Shown here one piece after another: positions 35,158 through 47,112 of a stretch of DNA of 64,000 nucleotides. This stretch comes from Zarea fungicola (taxonomy: Eukaryota > Ascomycota > Sordariomycetes > Hypocreales > Cordycipitaceae), in the NCBI GenBank assembly GCA_900169235.1, contig FWCC01000309.1, positions 92,319 to 156,318 on the forward strand. Direction: 5' to 3'. Numbering within the stretch: the first letter of the stretch is position 1; every line of letters starts with the position of its first letter. Made by a program: the position numbers and the translations under genes. The notes beneath the pieces were generated by a model. The model ran no database searches and was not told the origin of the DNA. It saw nothing but the letters and a program-made list of their open reading frames with translations.

Positions 35158-36474
35158 ATGGGGATCTTCGTGAAGGCTTCTTCAAAAATTGTGCGCATGG
35201 CTTGCGACACCATTTCATCTCAACAATTAGGCCAGATGCTCGATAATAGAAGCATGGGAGCCACCGACGCAGCTGTGGCCGCCCATATTGGCAATCATCA
35301 CAGTCCAGCTGCAGGCGTCACCAAGGCGCCTCTTCAACAGGGTCGCCAAAATTTCGGAAAACGCAAGCACGGGACAGTAGGCAGCCAATCGTGCGAATCA
35401 CCAATGAAGAAAATATATCCACTATATAACGATAATATCAACACCTCGAAGGCTGCTGGTTGCGTCGATTTCGCGCCAGAGCAGGACCTCTATGGTGCAA
35501 GCCACGCCAACGGAATCCGTTTTACCGGCGTTGACTCTGGTGCCGATGATGAGTTTGGAAACTTTGATTTCGATGTCGATGAGCTTGATGTAGAATTTTT
35601 GGTTCAGCCCGGCGGGGGAACAATACAGTTTGCCGAGGATCCGTCGGTCGACGAGGATTTCTTTTCGCAGCTCGTCTGCTTGTCTCCAGCTCCGGAGCCC
35701 AAACAGCCGCCATCCAGTGTCCTCCGCGAGTATCGTGATGTTTTCAATACAGTTTCATCTTCAACAACCAGTTCGCGCTTTGATCCTACTCTACAATACT
35801 CGCCTCCGCTTCCACACCCTGTTTCATCCCCTGTGGAGGAGAAGCCCGATCATGAAGCAAACATCTTGAATGATATGAGTTGGGACAATTTAGAGAGCCA
35901 ATTGGATGAATTTTCACCTGATCAGACTTGTAATAGCAAAATTGAAGACGGCTGTGAAAGCGAAATCATGAATACTCGCATGCTGACACAGCAAACTACA
36001 CCACCCTCAACGGCGAGCTCCGTGCCGCCAGGGTTAGTGCTTCGCCCCTACAAGACTTGGTTTCATATCCGAGAAATGCTGGAAGCCAAGAAAACCATGT
36101 ATAGAAATCAGCACAATGCAATCTTCGAGCTATTCGCCCGAGTCGTGTACACATGCAGAGAGAACTTCGAGAGGAAACAGCTATTCCAGCTTCGCGACCT
36201 CTTCAAGATTAGTCCGCCTTATCTACCAGGAGTTTTGCTGAATTAGAAGCCAGGCGACTCCGTTGATGTCGCAGCTCAAGAGTTTCTGAAAAGTCGAGAT
36301 CCCGTCGCCAAATGCTACTGTGTATGTAGATTGCAGGCAGATGCGCGCTGCGACCTTGGCTACTCAATCGTCTTGGAGAAAATACGGGGGACTACATGGA
36401 AAGAAATTATGGCGGCTATGGAGTATCTGGGAAGGAGGGACTTGGACGACGTTCAGCTATATTCACAAACTTAG
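35158..36474 (+). pseudogene. Unknown fungal protein, frame interrupted by one in-frame TAG
   Basis: The ATG frame at 35158 runs 362 codons to a TAG at 36244-36246, then continues in the same frame for 75 sense codons to a TAG at 36472-36474. Residues ~120-150 are very acidic (DSGADDEFGNFDFDVDELDV) and the middle is Ser/Pro-rich, as in activation domains. The conserved-looking part starts at PYKTWFHIREMLEAK, passes ARVVYTCRENFERKQLFQLR and SPPYLPGVLLN, and resumes after the stop with KPGDSVDVAAQEFLKSRDP and KCYCVCRLQADARCDLGY. I recall a similar order in other filamentous fungi, with Trp after the LLN/LLG position; if so, one TGG-to-TAG change made the stop. No GT...AG intron of workable size removes it. 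It may be a recent pseudogene, a truncated 362-residue protein, or a readthrough case. Confidence 0.6.
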
Positions 36475-36615
36475 GTACACATGTATGTGGGGTTGTAACA
36501 TCGATGCTGTATTATCTGGCTCTGGCTCTATTCTATTCTTTCTATAATATTCAAATAATTACGTTGTATTTGGCGTACAGCTTGGCGCTGTGTGGTTCCT
36601 CTCTTGTATTGTTGT

Positions 36616-37524
36616 TTATAGATGAGCATTGGTCTTGAGCTGTGGGACAATTCTTTGCTGGGCGACGGTACGCAGCTCATCTAGATCATGCTGAGAGAGA
36701 CGAGGCTTATCGCCGCGGCGACGTTGCCAGCTCTCATCCGTCTCTACTATGGTAGCGTTGTCATCTTCGCCAGTGGAATCGGCAAATTGATAGGAGCGGT
36801 ACTCGCAATTTTGCCAGCTCGTAGCTGTAAGTTGTAATTTTTAGCTCCTTGGCCTCACTTGGCATTCTTCATACATTGGGATTGAAAATATTCAAGCAAG
36901 TTTGTCCCCCCCCCCAGGGAGAGGAAAAAATGATGGAGGCTTCGAAACAATACAAGGGTGAGAAAACGTACCATTTGTTGACGGGATGTCCACAAACTCA
37001 TCTGTCAAAAAGTGCAGAAACGCGCCGTGCGACACGACCGCCACATGATTGTCCGACCCCAGATCCGCAGTCTCCCTCAGCGCCCTCCGCGCCTGTCTCG
37101 CCCTCTCCTCAATCTTGGCCTTTGTTGGCTCAAACGGGCTGTCATTGTCCGCCGTCTTGTCCGTCCACAGGCCGTCCCGCACCCGCGACAGGTCCGCCTT
37201 GCTGCCAAACTCCCTTGTCAGCGCCGCCACCGAGGAGCCCGTATCGGACGGGTTGTCCGACAGCTCCTGCAGGGTATCGAGCGCAATGATGGGGTACGGC
37301 GCAGAGGGCCCGTCGCCGAACGCGGAGATGCAGGTGTAGAGCGTGCGGCGCATGGGTGAGGCGACGAGGGTGGTGAGCTGGGCATGGTGGGGGAAGCGGG
37401 CGCGCAGGTCGAGGCATTGTTGCTCACCGAAGGGAGTCAGGTCCGGATCGCGCATCTTTTCATTCTCGACACAGAGATTGTGGTAGCCCTGGGCGTGGCG
37501 GACTAGGTGGATGGTGGGGGCCAT
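36616..37524 (-). CDS. Histidine phosphatase (phosphoglycerate mutase) family protein
   Basis: A cytosolic histidine phosphatase of the phosphoglycerate-mutase branch; substrate unknown. Exon 1 is 36972-37524 and exon 2 is 36616-36824; a 147-nt intron (GTACGT...TACAG) joins STN to ATSWQNCEYRSYQF, giving 253 residues. The catalytic motif is LVRHAQGYHN at residues 6-15 (RHA in place of the commoner RHG), with the partner Arg in SPMRRTLYT and the second His in VVSHGAFLHFLTDE. The start at 37524 puts the RHA motif close to the N-terminus as usual; an in-frame ATG at 37623 would add 33 unlike residues. The intron holds a run of 12-13 C on the plus strand near 36905-36917. Similar fungal proteins are annotated only generally, so I give no gene symbol. 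Confidence 0.9.
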
Positions 37525-38810
37525 GATGCTGGTGGTGGTGATGCAATCAATGAATGGTAGGTGGTTGACGATGAGTTTCCAAATGATGTATCCCGCGGCG
37601 TGATTTAGCGGACCCTCAAACAAAATATTTTGGGGAGCAATAGAAAAAAAGGAAAGTTGAAAAAGAATGAAAGAGAGGAGGGAGAGTGATAAATAAATGA
37701 CAAATTTCTAAATCTGTCGCTCATCAGTCGCCGATGGCAGCAGGGTGGCCACTCGTACTGTTTAATGCGGGTCATTGCCGAACGACGACGTATTACACGG
37801 CCGTGACTCGGAAACGAGGCCCGGCGAATGACCGAAGACGGCGCACGCCATTCCTATTAACGGGATTTTTCATGATTGATTTTCTCTATATGACTCCAAT
37901 CTTATACAGAGCTATACGCTGAGTTAATTCGTCACGGCCAGTCAAGGTTGGTTTTGGATATCACCACTTGGAAAGGAACATTATGCATACAGATCCCCCA
38001 ATTATTAGCACCACTATCGTGAAAGAAAGTCTCTCGAAACCAAGAACAGGCATAATTAACAAAATTAAAACATTTCTTTGAAGTGAATTTCATACAGAAC
38101 GGCCAGTTGAAGCCTCATCCGCAATATTATGCCGCAAACGCTGCCTCCCGGCCTGTCATCGGGCCCACGTTTTTTTTTTAACCGGCCATCTACGGTAGCG
38201 ACTACGGAGTTGCCGTTTTGGGATGCCCGATCATTAGTTCGCTTTTTGGCTTGTCAAACCGCCAGCTTATAAGTTATAATAGCCTGGCGCGACCCATAGA
38301 ACCGACAGTGTCTGGCAGTTTGCCTTGTGTCTATTCTCTAAATTCAAGTACAGCGTGCAGAATATGGTTTGCTCTATCAGATTAGTAGCTTGAACCTAGC
38401 CAGCTACTAGTGGTGAGATGGTGGTCGGCATCTAATCCTCAACTGCAGTCTTCAACCGTCAAAATCGACGACATGGCTCTTTTGTATTGATAAGAGTGGT
38501 ATAATGCACACTATAAAGCTCATAAGATCAAAGGCATATGACCCATTAGACTTCATCACCGATTGCCGCGGCCCATCGCACCAAGCGCACGAATAGCAAA
38601 TGACAGATCCAAGGATATCTTCTCTCAATCTGATAATAATGTTGACAGTAAGGGTAATTGAAAAACGCTTCCTCAACGCCGTTTGGTACCTCGCATTACC
38701 CTATTCGCAGCCATTACGCTACATGTTTATTAAAGAACAATTCAAGGTATAGTATATCTCTAGACCTCCTCAAGCCCATAGTACATATGACTCTCTTTTC
38801 CAGCTCGATA
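37525..38810. other. Intergenic, phosphatase promoter and VPS27 3' end
   Basis: 1.3 kb between two minus-strand genes. It should hold the VPS27 3' UTR and the promoter of the phosphatase. A T-run occurs near 38171-38179; no gene seen. Confidence 0.6.
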
Positions 38811-41103
38811 CTAAAACTCAATCAAGGCCTCCTCTTGCACTGGTTGCTTGACAGGCTCGTGCTGCGGGACCGACGACAGTTGTCCTGTATACCCCCAATT
38901 CTGAGGGGGCTGCTGTGGATTTTGCTGGGCTTGTGGCTGGGCTTGTTGAGGTGCTTGGGCTTGCTGCCAGTACGGTTGCTGATGAGTTCGGGGTACGGCT
39001 TGTTGGGGAGGGGGCAGTTGCGGTGCTTGCGATGACGGCTGTGAAGGTTGCGCTTGTGCCTGAACAGGCGTGCCTTGCGTCTGGGACGAAACTGACCCTC
39101 TATGGTACTGCATTTGCTGAAGATTCGGGTATGGCGACTGTGTCGCATCTGGTGCCAGACCTGGGGCCGAGGGTCCCGAAAGAGCTTGAACAGGGGGTGG
39201 CGCATTGGGATTGGCATAGTACGCCATGCTAGGATCCGCGTGTGGTGACATGGGCGGTTGATGCGACGCTTGCATATGTCCTGGTGGTTCTGTCGGCTGC
39301 TGAATCTGGGCATAACTGGCCTGAGGCTGGTCAAGCACCGGTGCATATGACGGATATTGAGGTTGATTTGGTTGTGCATGTTGGAAGCTGGGTGTTCTCA
39401 TGGATGGATAGCCAGGCTGCTGGCTGGTGTAGAAGGAATCGCCGTGCGCATTCCCGGTGTTTTGTGCCGAGATTGAAGGATATGGGCTGGCATGGTGGCG
39501 GATTGGCGCAGGGTTGAATCCAAGATTTTGTTGACTGTATGCCTTGGAAAGGCGTTCCTCGAGCATGCGGTCATAGTAGCGTACAACGGTGGAAAGCTTG
39601 GCGTGCAGATCAAGTAGAGTGTCTAGCAATAGATGTCAGTCATTTATACCGTGGTCATTTGAGAAAAGGTCAGGCCCTGTGTACCATGCTTGCTCATAGT
39701 CTCGCCATAAGTGCGCGCCAACTTCGGCCGTAGTGTCCCGATGCTGTCGTATAGCTCTTGAATTTGGGGTTCTCTCAGTATAGTCCCGGGGGGTTGTGTC
39801 TGTAATCGATCGACCAGGGTAGCAAAGAGGTTGATATTCTCAGCTTCCACTGGTGTCAGTTCGTAATCGTTCTTGGGCATAGCAAATGCGTTGGCGGCGC
39901 TTCCAGATTGCGTAGACGTTTGCTCTTTCAATGCAGCGCTGTGTTTTTGTTTTTGTTCTTCCATATCAGCTAATGACGCAGCAATCGCAGCTCGTAGATC
40001 TGCATCATCCTCTTCAGCTTGCTTTGTGGCAGCTGAATCACTGGTCTTCCCATTCGTCACTGGTGTAACCTTGCCTTTGTTGGAACCATTCACCTCCTCT
40101 AGGCTCATGGCCAAGGCCTTCTTAATGTCTTCGTCAAAATCGTCTTCGATACGAGCGTTTCGAGGCTGCATCGCCGATGTGCTCTTGGTCTTGTGTGGGT
40201 AGGTTGGGGACCGGTCGTGGAGAGGACCAAGTTCCTTGTAACCCTTGCCAGTCAGTTTTGCGTAGCAGCCATCGTCGACTCGTACAGGCGTGTGTATCCC
40301 AAGATGAGGAAGGGCAGCGGTTTTGCTTGAGCACTGCTGGTCGAAGCAGTTTCCGCAATTGCGACAGTGGTGCTTTCGGTTCGTAAACGTAAATGCAGTT
40401 CGGCAGCGCATGCAGACGTCAGAGTCTGCCCATTCGGGAGGCTAGAGGGGGGTCAACAACAGCTATAAAGGGATGTATCCAAATCATATCAAGACGTACG
40501 GCATTGCTGTCGATCATGCTACTAGAGACGACAACTTTGGGCGGGAATTGATAGCCGTCCCGTTGTAGTGTCCGGTACACCTCGCCGATATACGAGAGCT
40601 CATACCTGCCCTCTGTCGCCCCAGCCCACAACTGAACAAGCTCGAGGATCTTGGCCTTCACATCGGCATTTACGGCACCTGCACCTACAGCCTGTAGGAG
40701 GGAAACCATGTTGTCCATGAATTCCCGGGAGGCAATCTCGGCAAGGAAATGAGAGCCGCCATTCTTGACACAGGTATCGGTAAGCTGCTTTCCGGTTAGC
40801 TAGATTCCAATCACCAGTGCCTGTGCAGGTTTGCGCCCGTACGTTTAGAGCGCTGAGTTGCGTGTTGGGATTCTTGTTGCCTATGCGACGCTTGAGGCTG
40901 CGCATGGCTTCCTTTGGCGCGACAGTCTTGGATCGAATGACGTCCGAAATTTCAAGGTTGAGGGCGATATCCTCTCTGTATGACTTATTAGCGGGTGTGA
41001 AGGCTTCAAAAGCAGTCGATTCGACCTACAGACTGCTGCCTGTGGCCTTTTCAATCTGTTCGTCCAGCGCCGTATTGGCCGAGTTGGACCACCAGGACAT
41101 CAT
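38811..41103 (-). CDS. vps27: Vps27, ESCRT-0 subunit
   Basis: Vps27 gathers ubiquitinated cargo on endosomes and recruits ESCRT-I. Five exons join in frame: 41030-41103, 40843-40975, 40784-40500, 40441-39685 and 39622-38811 (minus strand), giving 686 residues. Residues ~12-145 are the VHS domain ([36 protein letters not shown]). Residues ~165-225 are the FYVE finger, with [16 protein letters not shown] and VRVDDGC, binding PI3P. Two ubiquitin-interacting motifs follow near 267-280 ([12 protein letters not shown]) and 312-325 ([14 protein letters not shown]). A helical region is next, then a ~250-residue Gln/Pro-rich tail, ending EEALIEF, a clathrin-box-like motif. Introns are 54-62 nt. The first ATG is followed at once by a second one; either could start. 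It shares its upstream region with the DOA4-like gene. Confidence 0.95.
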
Positions 41104-42253
41104 TTTGAAGAGAGCGTGCGGGCGGCTTGCTCGGTTCCGCAAGAAAAGGAAGGCGACTGGCGAGAAAGCAACAGGAAAAACGAGCTTCTATGAAAACGCA
41201 GGGCTGATGATTTGGGTGCGAGATTCAGATCGAGAGCGAGTACTGATCGTTGGAGGATGAGCTTGAGTCAGGGACGAAGTTCCATGTCTAGGCACACGGG
41301 AAAGTTGCTTGCCTCTGCGTGGTGACGACGTATGGTGCGGCGAGACCCACACGAGGTGGCGTTGCGTCAGAAGGGACAAGGCGGAAGGCTGGAAGCTGGA
41401 CGCTGGATTTAATTTGGGGCAAAAGGAGGACAATGTGTGCGTGAGGCTCCCGTGCGTAGTAATAAGGTTTCGTAAGACCGGGAGTGGCCCATATCATATT
41501 CCTACAGTGGGCTGTATGCCGCCCTGCACTGGTAGGCGAGTTGGGCGAGTTGGCAAGTTGGCAAGCTATAGCCATCCATCACACGTCACTTAATGTAGGC
41601 AGGCCCAGTGGCCCCAGCAGCTTCAGTGTCCATTTTTAGTACAGGCACCGAGTACCCAGTTATGGTACAGGCATCTCTGAGCGGTCAGTAGTCTTGGGGC
41701 ACTGCTGCGCCATCGTCACGAAGCTGGCCACGCGTTCGTTGGTGACAGTCAACTGTAATTTCTACACAACCAAGCCCGCAACTCCGTCATGCAACCCGCC
41801 TCTCGGCGCGCTCCCATGGTACCTGGGTTACCCCACACTCTTCCGTCAGCTATTACCTCCAACTGGCCATACCACATGATTGCGGTCGGCTTGCCCATGA
41901 CTCTCGTCTGTCTTTTCTACCTCGTTGACTGAAGCGAAGCGGCTGCAATCGTTCCTGTTTCCATACTCATCCTTCTAATCGATAATCACTCTACTGCTAC
42001 CGCAAAATCCACAACCAAGCCAGCCAAACACACTCACTCCACCCGCCGAGCAGTTGTGCGACTGACTGTGACGATACCCCAACAGCCTCCGGAGAGCAAT
42101 CATACAATCTGTACAATCCCTCACCGACAGCGATACAAGCAAGCTGGAATGACATGAAAATTGCCGTATCCAAAGCCATAATATATTCAATAGTCTGTTC
42201 CTGGCAGTCCCCGTTCGACACCGCTCGGTCGTCGGCAAGGGGACAGACTGCCC
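41104..42253. promoter_or_regulatory. Shared divergent region of VPS27 and the DOA4-like gene
   Basis: This 1.15-kb region separates two outward-facing starts of endosomal ubiquitin-pathway genes. I see no coding frame that makes sense; A short GGCGAGTTGG / GAGTTGGCAAG tandem occurs near 41535-41565. Both promoters must lie here. Confidence 0.6.
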
Positions 42254-45200
42254 ATGGCTGCCAACGTTCGACATAGTCTACCCGCGGGCTATAACAATAA
42301 CCATGCCAAATCGAATAGCACCGGCGGCAAACCTGTCCTGCCACATATCGATGATGTTGTCGCGCTACCTACCGATGTCGATATCAAGCAGCCACTCAAG
42401 CATCTGCTTGAGCAGGCCGAAATCTCGCTGCGCCAATCCGAAATGAGCCGCGACTTCAACCGGCCTGCTCTCGCTTTGAAGGACTTTATCCGCGCATCTG
42501 TCATCACTGTACAGCTAGTCTCCCATCATAAGGACTACCTGATGCTCAAAGAAGGCCGTGGCGAACTTGCGAGACAGCATGCAGCGCTCATGTCTCGCAT
42601 TCAGCAGTACAGCGATGCATACGATCAAATCAAGAAAGATATAATTGCGGATAACAAGAGAACTGGGGTCCTGCCAAAGTCAGAGAAAGCAGTGCAGTCT
42701 CAACCCCTTGGAAACCATGGTCATTCTGTTCGGCAGAGCGTCAATGGCGCGGCACTAACTTCGTCGGGCAAAGTGAAGCCCAAAGTACAACCCAAGCCGC
42801 AGTCGTTGCAGGGGAAAGCCGTCGCCGGTCATGGAAGAGCTTCGTCGACTAGTAATGTCAATATGGACTTGGCTGCGCGGTTTGCGAACCTGCGAGGGCC
42901 ACAGTCAACACCCGGTCAAGACCCTCGAATCAAGACTCACGCTATGCCTCCACTGAAGCCTTTGGGGCCACGAGAAATGCCTCCGTCACCAAAAAAGTCA
43001 GAACCGAGCTTTGAATACAAAGTACCGTCACTCCCAAAGATGCCTGACGCCATATACCACCCAGCGCGAGGCAGCATCTCGAGCGATGTGGGAAATCCGC
43101 CGGCTACTACACCACGTGGTTCTTTCAGTCGCGCTACACCCTCTTCTACATTGACAGGAATGCCCAGTCCAGTATCTTCACGGCAAAGCATGGAGTACTT
43201 TCCCCCAGTTTCCTTAAATAATACAGGAACCAAATCCTCACTACAAAACTCTGTCGCGGACAATGAGAGTGATTCAATAACTGCAGAGGAAATGTTTGAA
43301 GCAATGAAACAGAAAGGCTCCGTCTTGATAATTGACATACGCTCTCGTGCAGAATTTGATGAAGGCCATATCATGTCATCTTCGACAATCTGCATTGAAG
43401 CCAGTGTTCTGCTCCGCGACAATATATCAGCAGCAGAGATCTCGGAAAGCCTCGTGCTGTCGCCCAATCAAGAACAGGCACAATTTGATCGACGCAATCA
43501 ATATGAACTTGTTGTGTTTTATGACCAGGACTCTGAAGAAATCCCCCGCTCGCCTCGCAGTACTGACGACATGGTTATTGTCTCACTGCATCGCGCGCTT
43601 GTACACTTCAACTATGGCCGCGAACTGAGACAGCCCCCGAGGATTTTGAAAGGCGGTCTAGATGCTTGGGTTGACCTGATGGGTTCTGCCTCATTGCAGG
43701 CCACCAGTGCCGGTAACAGCCTGCACGCTTCTCCCTCGCGAGCTCGAAGTGGTACTTTCCAACGCAAGCGATCAAAATATATCCGCCCACTACGTGCCGA
43801 TGAGGTTAAGGTTTGGCAGCAGACTTTGGAGAATGAAGAGCTCAGCGCAAATCAGCCTCCTGAGTACCATCGCTCTACGGAATCGTTTCTGCGCCGCTAT
43901 CCACCAGTTTTGACGGAACAGGAATCAATGACTTCATCCCCATTGACGGAACAGGCACCGCGATACGGCACGCTGCACAAGATTGATCCCTACAATGACC
44001 TTCCATCGCCTCCTACGCGCCCAGCGCCGTCCGTTCCGCGATTGAGCTATAGCAGCCTGTCGCATACCTCCGAGGAAGTAGACCGCTTCGACGAGCCCGC
44101 AGCACCGCGACAGACGGTACGAACCACCAAGGTCCCTGAGCAGATGACAGGAGAGGGCCACAAGTTATACACCGGCTTGAATAACCCACAAAACTGGTGC
44201 TATGCGAACAGCACGCTACAGACGCTATTTGCATCACCAGAATTTGGCAAGGAACTATCCAACTCGACATGGGCGACAGAATATAGAGCGCCTCGGAAAA
44301 ATAATGAGAAGATCGATCATCCTCAACTCATGATCCGCATCATATCGAACCTATTCCACTGGATGAGCACTGGTAATCTAGAGGTTATGAAAGCGCAGAC
44401 GTTAATGGTACGTTGACACATTCACGACTTGTATTGAACGGCAAGACTAACACTAGGCAGGATTATTCTCAACACATATGCAAACAAAGTCGCTCCAACG
44501 CGCAGTTTGGAGGAACTCAACAACAAGATGCGCAAGAGTTCATGTCCTTTATCATGGAACACCTTCATGATGAAACCAACTCCCGTCGAAACCTCAAGGG
44601 CAATGCCATGCAGCCAAACACTAAATCTCAGCCAATGCTCTATGCCGCGGTTCAATATTGGTACAACCACCTACAGTACAATGACTCCATTGTCGATCGC
44701 TACTGGCGTGGACTCGAACTGTCCACTGTGAAATGCATGGACTGTCACACAAAGACGTACACATTTTCTCCCTTTGAATGGATCCCTGCGCCCGTCGCGC
44801 TCGGCAGCACCCGCCAAACCCTGGAGCAATCCCTCCACCAGCACATTGCCAACAATACACTCGACGACTTCTCCTGTGACAAGTGTCGTCGCAACACCAA
44901 AGCCATGCAATCCATTTCCTTTGCGCGCCTCCCCCCCTTACTCTGCGTCTGTTTCCGCCGCTTCAACTACAACCAGTCGACCGGGGACATTAAAAAGTCG
45001 ACGGCGCCCGTGACGTGGGATTTCAACGATTTTGATTTTTCGCCATACTTTTTTGAGAATGGCAACGGAAGGCCGCCGCCAGGAACGAATGACCACGCCT
45101 ACGAGGGTCCGTTTCGGTACGAGTGCTATGCGGTGATTGTGCATGCGGGAAGCAGGACTGATAATGGACATTATTTTGCGTATGTACGTGATCAGAGCAC

Positions 45201-45351
45201 ACATGATCCGTATGCATGGTTCTGCTGTAATGACAGCCGTGTGACGCGAGTCCGGATTGGCAGCGGCGATAAGGATGATATTCAGAATGATGTATTCAAG
45301 TCGGGGCAGGACAGGGTTCCCTATCTTGTGTTTTTCCGGCGCAAAGGGTGA
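42254..45351 (+). CDS. doa4: Ubiquitin-specific protease, DOA4/USP8 type
   Basis: A deubiquitinase that would recover ubiquitin from cargo at the multivesicular body. Exon 1 is 42254-44407 and exon 2 is 44461-45351; the 53-nt intron (GTACGT...GGCAG) leaves 1014 residues. Residues ~50-135 are a helical USP8-type N-terminal domain (LKHLLEQAEISLRQSEM). Residues ~340-480 are a rhodanese-like domain (LIIDIRSRAEFDEGHI) that lacks a visible active Cys, as in Doa4 itself. The catalytic USP core starts at residue ~640: GLNNPQNWCYANSTLQTLF with Cys649, then QQQDAQEFMSF, a zinc ribbon (KCMDC...CDKC), and GSRTDNGHYFAYVRD with His955. The Cys box reads NPQNWCYAN instead of the usual NLGNTCYMN. Long Ser/Pro linkers lie between. 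Symbol is by architecture and not proven orthology. Confidence 0.9.
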
Positions 45352-47112
45352 AATCGCAGGGCGGATGTTGAATCGTTGGGGGTCTGTGGGAGGGCACTTT
45401 CTTTTCTTCTGGGCAGCTTGCGTGGCTTATAGAACGCAAGTACAACGCTCCCTTTTGGTTTTCTTCTACTTCATGTTTAGCATATATGACACTTGCATAG
45501 CCAATATCCTTTCTTATATGTATAGTTTTATCTTTGAATTTTTATTTTTTGCGCTCGAAAGAAATGTTGTTTTACTTTATGTTGACAAACTTGTTTTTCT
45601 CTATATAGGGTAGCGGAGAGTGAGCGTAAATGAAGTTTTGACATTGAATAGCCGTAGATGTCATTTGTGCAGGGTATGTAAAGAAGAGAGGAACATAAAA
45701 CCTTGTCTCGCTCATTAAAAGTAAATAAGGCATCAGAAGAGTAAAATGCTGAAAAATGTCTGAATTGTCGGTTGTGAGTATAATATGGGGGCAACTTAGC
45801 TCTCGGCTGTCTACGCTGATGAAATTGAATACTGTACCCTCTATGACTTTGCTCAATGAGAAAGATCTACCTTGGAACCCCCACAAATAGCACTAGCAGG
45901 CAATACTTTTTATATCAGCTAAGCAAGGGACCAGAGTTGTCATCAATTTGAGGAGTTGCCGTTTTGCAAAAGGCTGGGCTCAGTATCTATGCTTAGTGGG
46001 TGGGAAAGGAAAAGAAAATGCCATGATGTGTTCCGGACAGGATAAGCTCGGCATTGTCTGACTACAAATGTACTTATTATTTGGAACCAGCCGAGACTAG
46101 AGTTACTCCGTTGCGTCAAAATAAATAAATAAAAGTCATATGATGAAAATACATTATGACCACCACGTGTAGTCAACCCCTCTCCATCACACTAGTAGTT
46201 GAGAGGCGCCGGTGAGAGCATCGCTGGGGTCAGTTCCAGAATCGGTTCTATTGCGAGTGAATATTACTCTAGGCATTTCTTTTTAATTTTTTAATTTTTT
46301 TGGTTTCTTGTGAACTTGTGAAAGAATAACACGGGGTGGCGTCACATCTGCGTGCTAAGAACAAAGATGCGCTGTAGCACTCAGCTTCCCATTCTGCATG
46401 ACAGCATGCCACGCATCCGAACTCAAGTCTAGTAGTTCAACGGACAGTCTACTTTGCTTGCCAGGCATGATGGAAGTGCCTTTGCCTTCTTGAAAGCTGG
46501 CTATGTAAAAGGCCTTGTTAATACATAATGTCTCTGCTAAACCCGATCTGGACTCCGAAGAAAAACGCCAAAGGAAACTATTTACCTCATACATATGCGC
46601 AAACTACAAATACTACCCAAGCCACACATCAACTCGTTATCAATCAATCAAGCCCTCGTGATAAAGAAACATTCTGGAGGGGTCTCCGGAACCGTGAAAC
46701 CGGCTTAGACACGAACTACTACCCTCAGAGTAGTAAAAGCCACAACACTAAAAAGCCTTGACAAGCCCCCAGTCGATGCGGCAGCAACCGGATGATGCTC
46801 TGGAGACGACGTGCCATTCGTCACTGTAACCGGATGTTCGGCTCCCTACCCTGGTCCCGTTAAGCTGCAAGCTTGGCGATGGTCTTGCCGAAAGCAGTAG
46901 GTGATTGTCCCTAGCCTGGCCGGAGTAGCCGACCATGACGACTGTTAATATTGCTCAAAGATGAAGCTCTTGCCGAACGCTAAAAAGAGCCATAAAAAGT
47001 TTATTATATAGCTTGCAGCTTACTCCCCCGCAGATGAAGAGGTGAGCGGTCTCGTCTTCTTTTTCTGTGTTTGTCGTAGAAACCACCAATTCATTCCGTG
47101 ACATAGACAATC
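45352..47112. other. Intergenic, 3' UTR of the deubiquitinase and phosphatase promoter
   Basis: 1.76 kb, T-rich for the first ~250 bases (likely 3' UTR). No coding frame makes sense. A short G-poor leader precedes the ATG at 47113. Confidence 0.6.
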
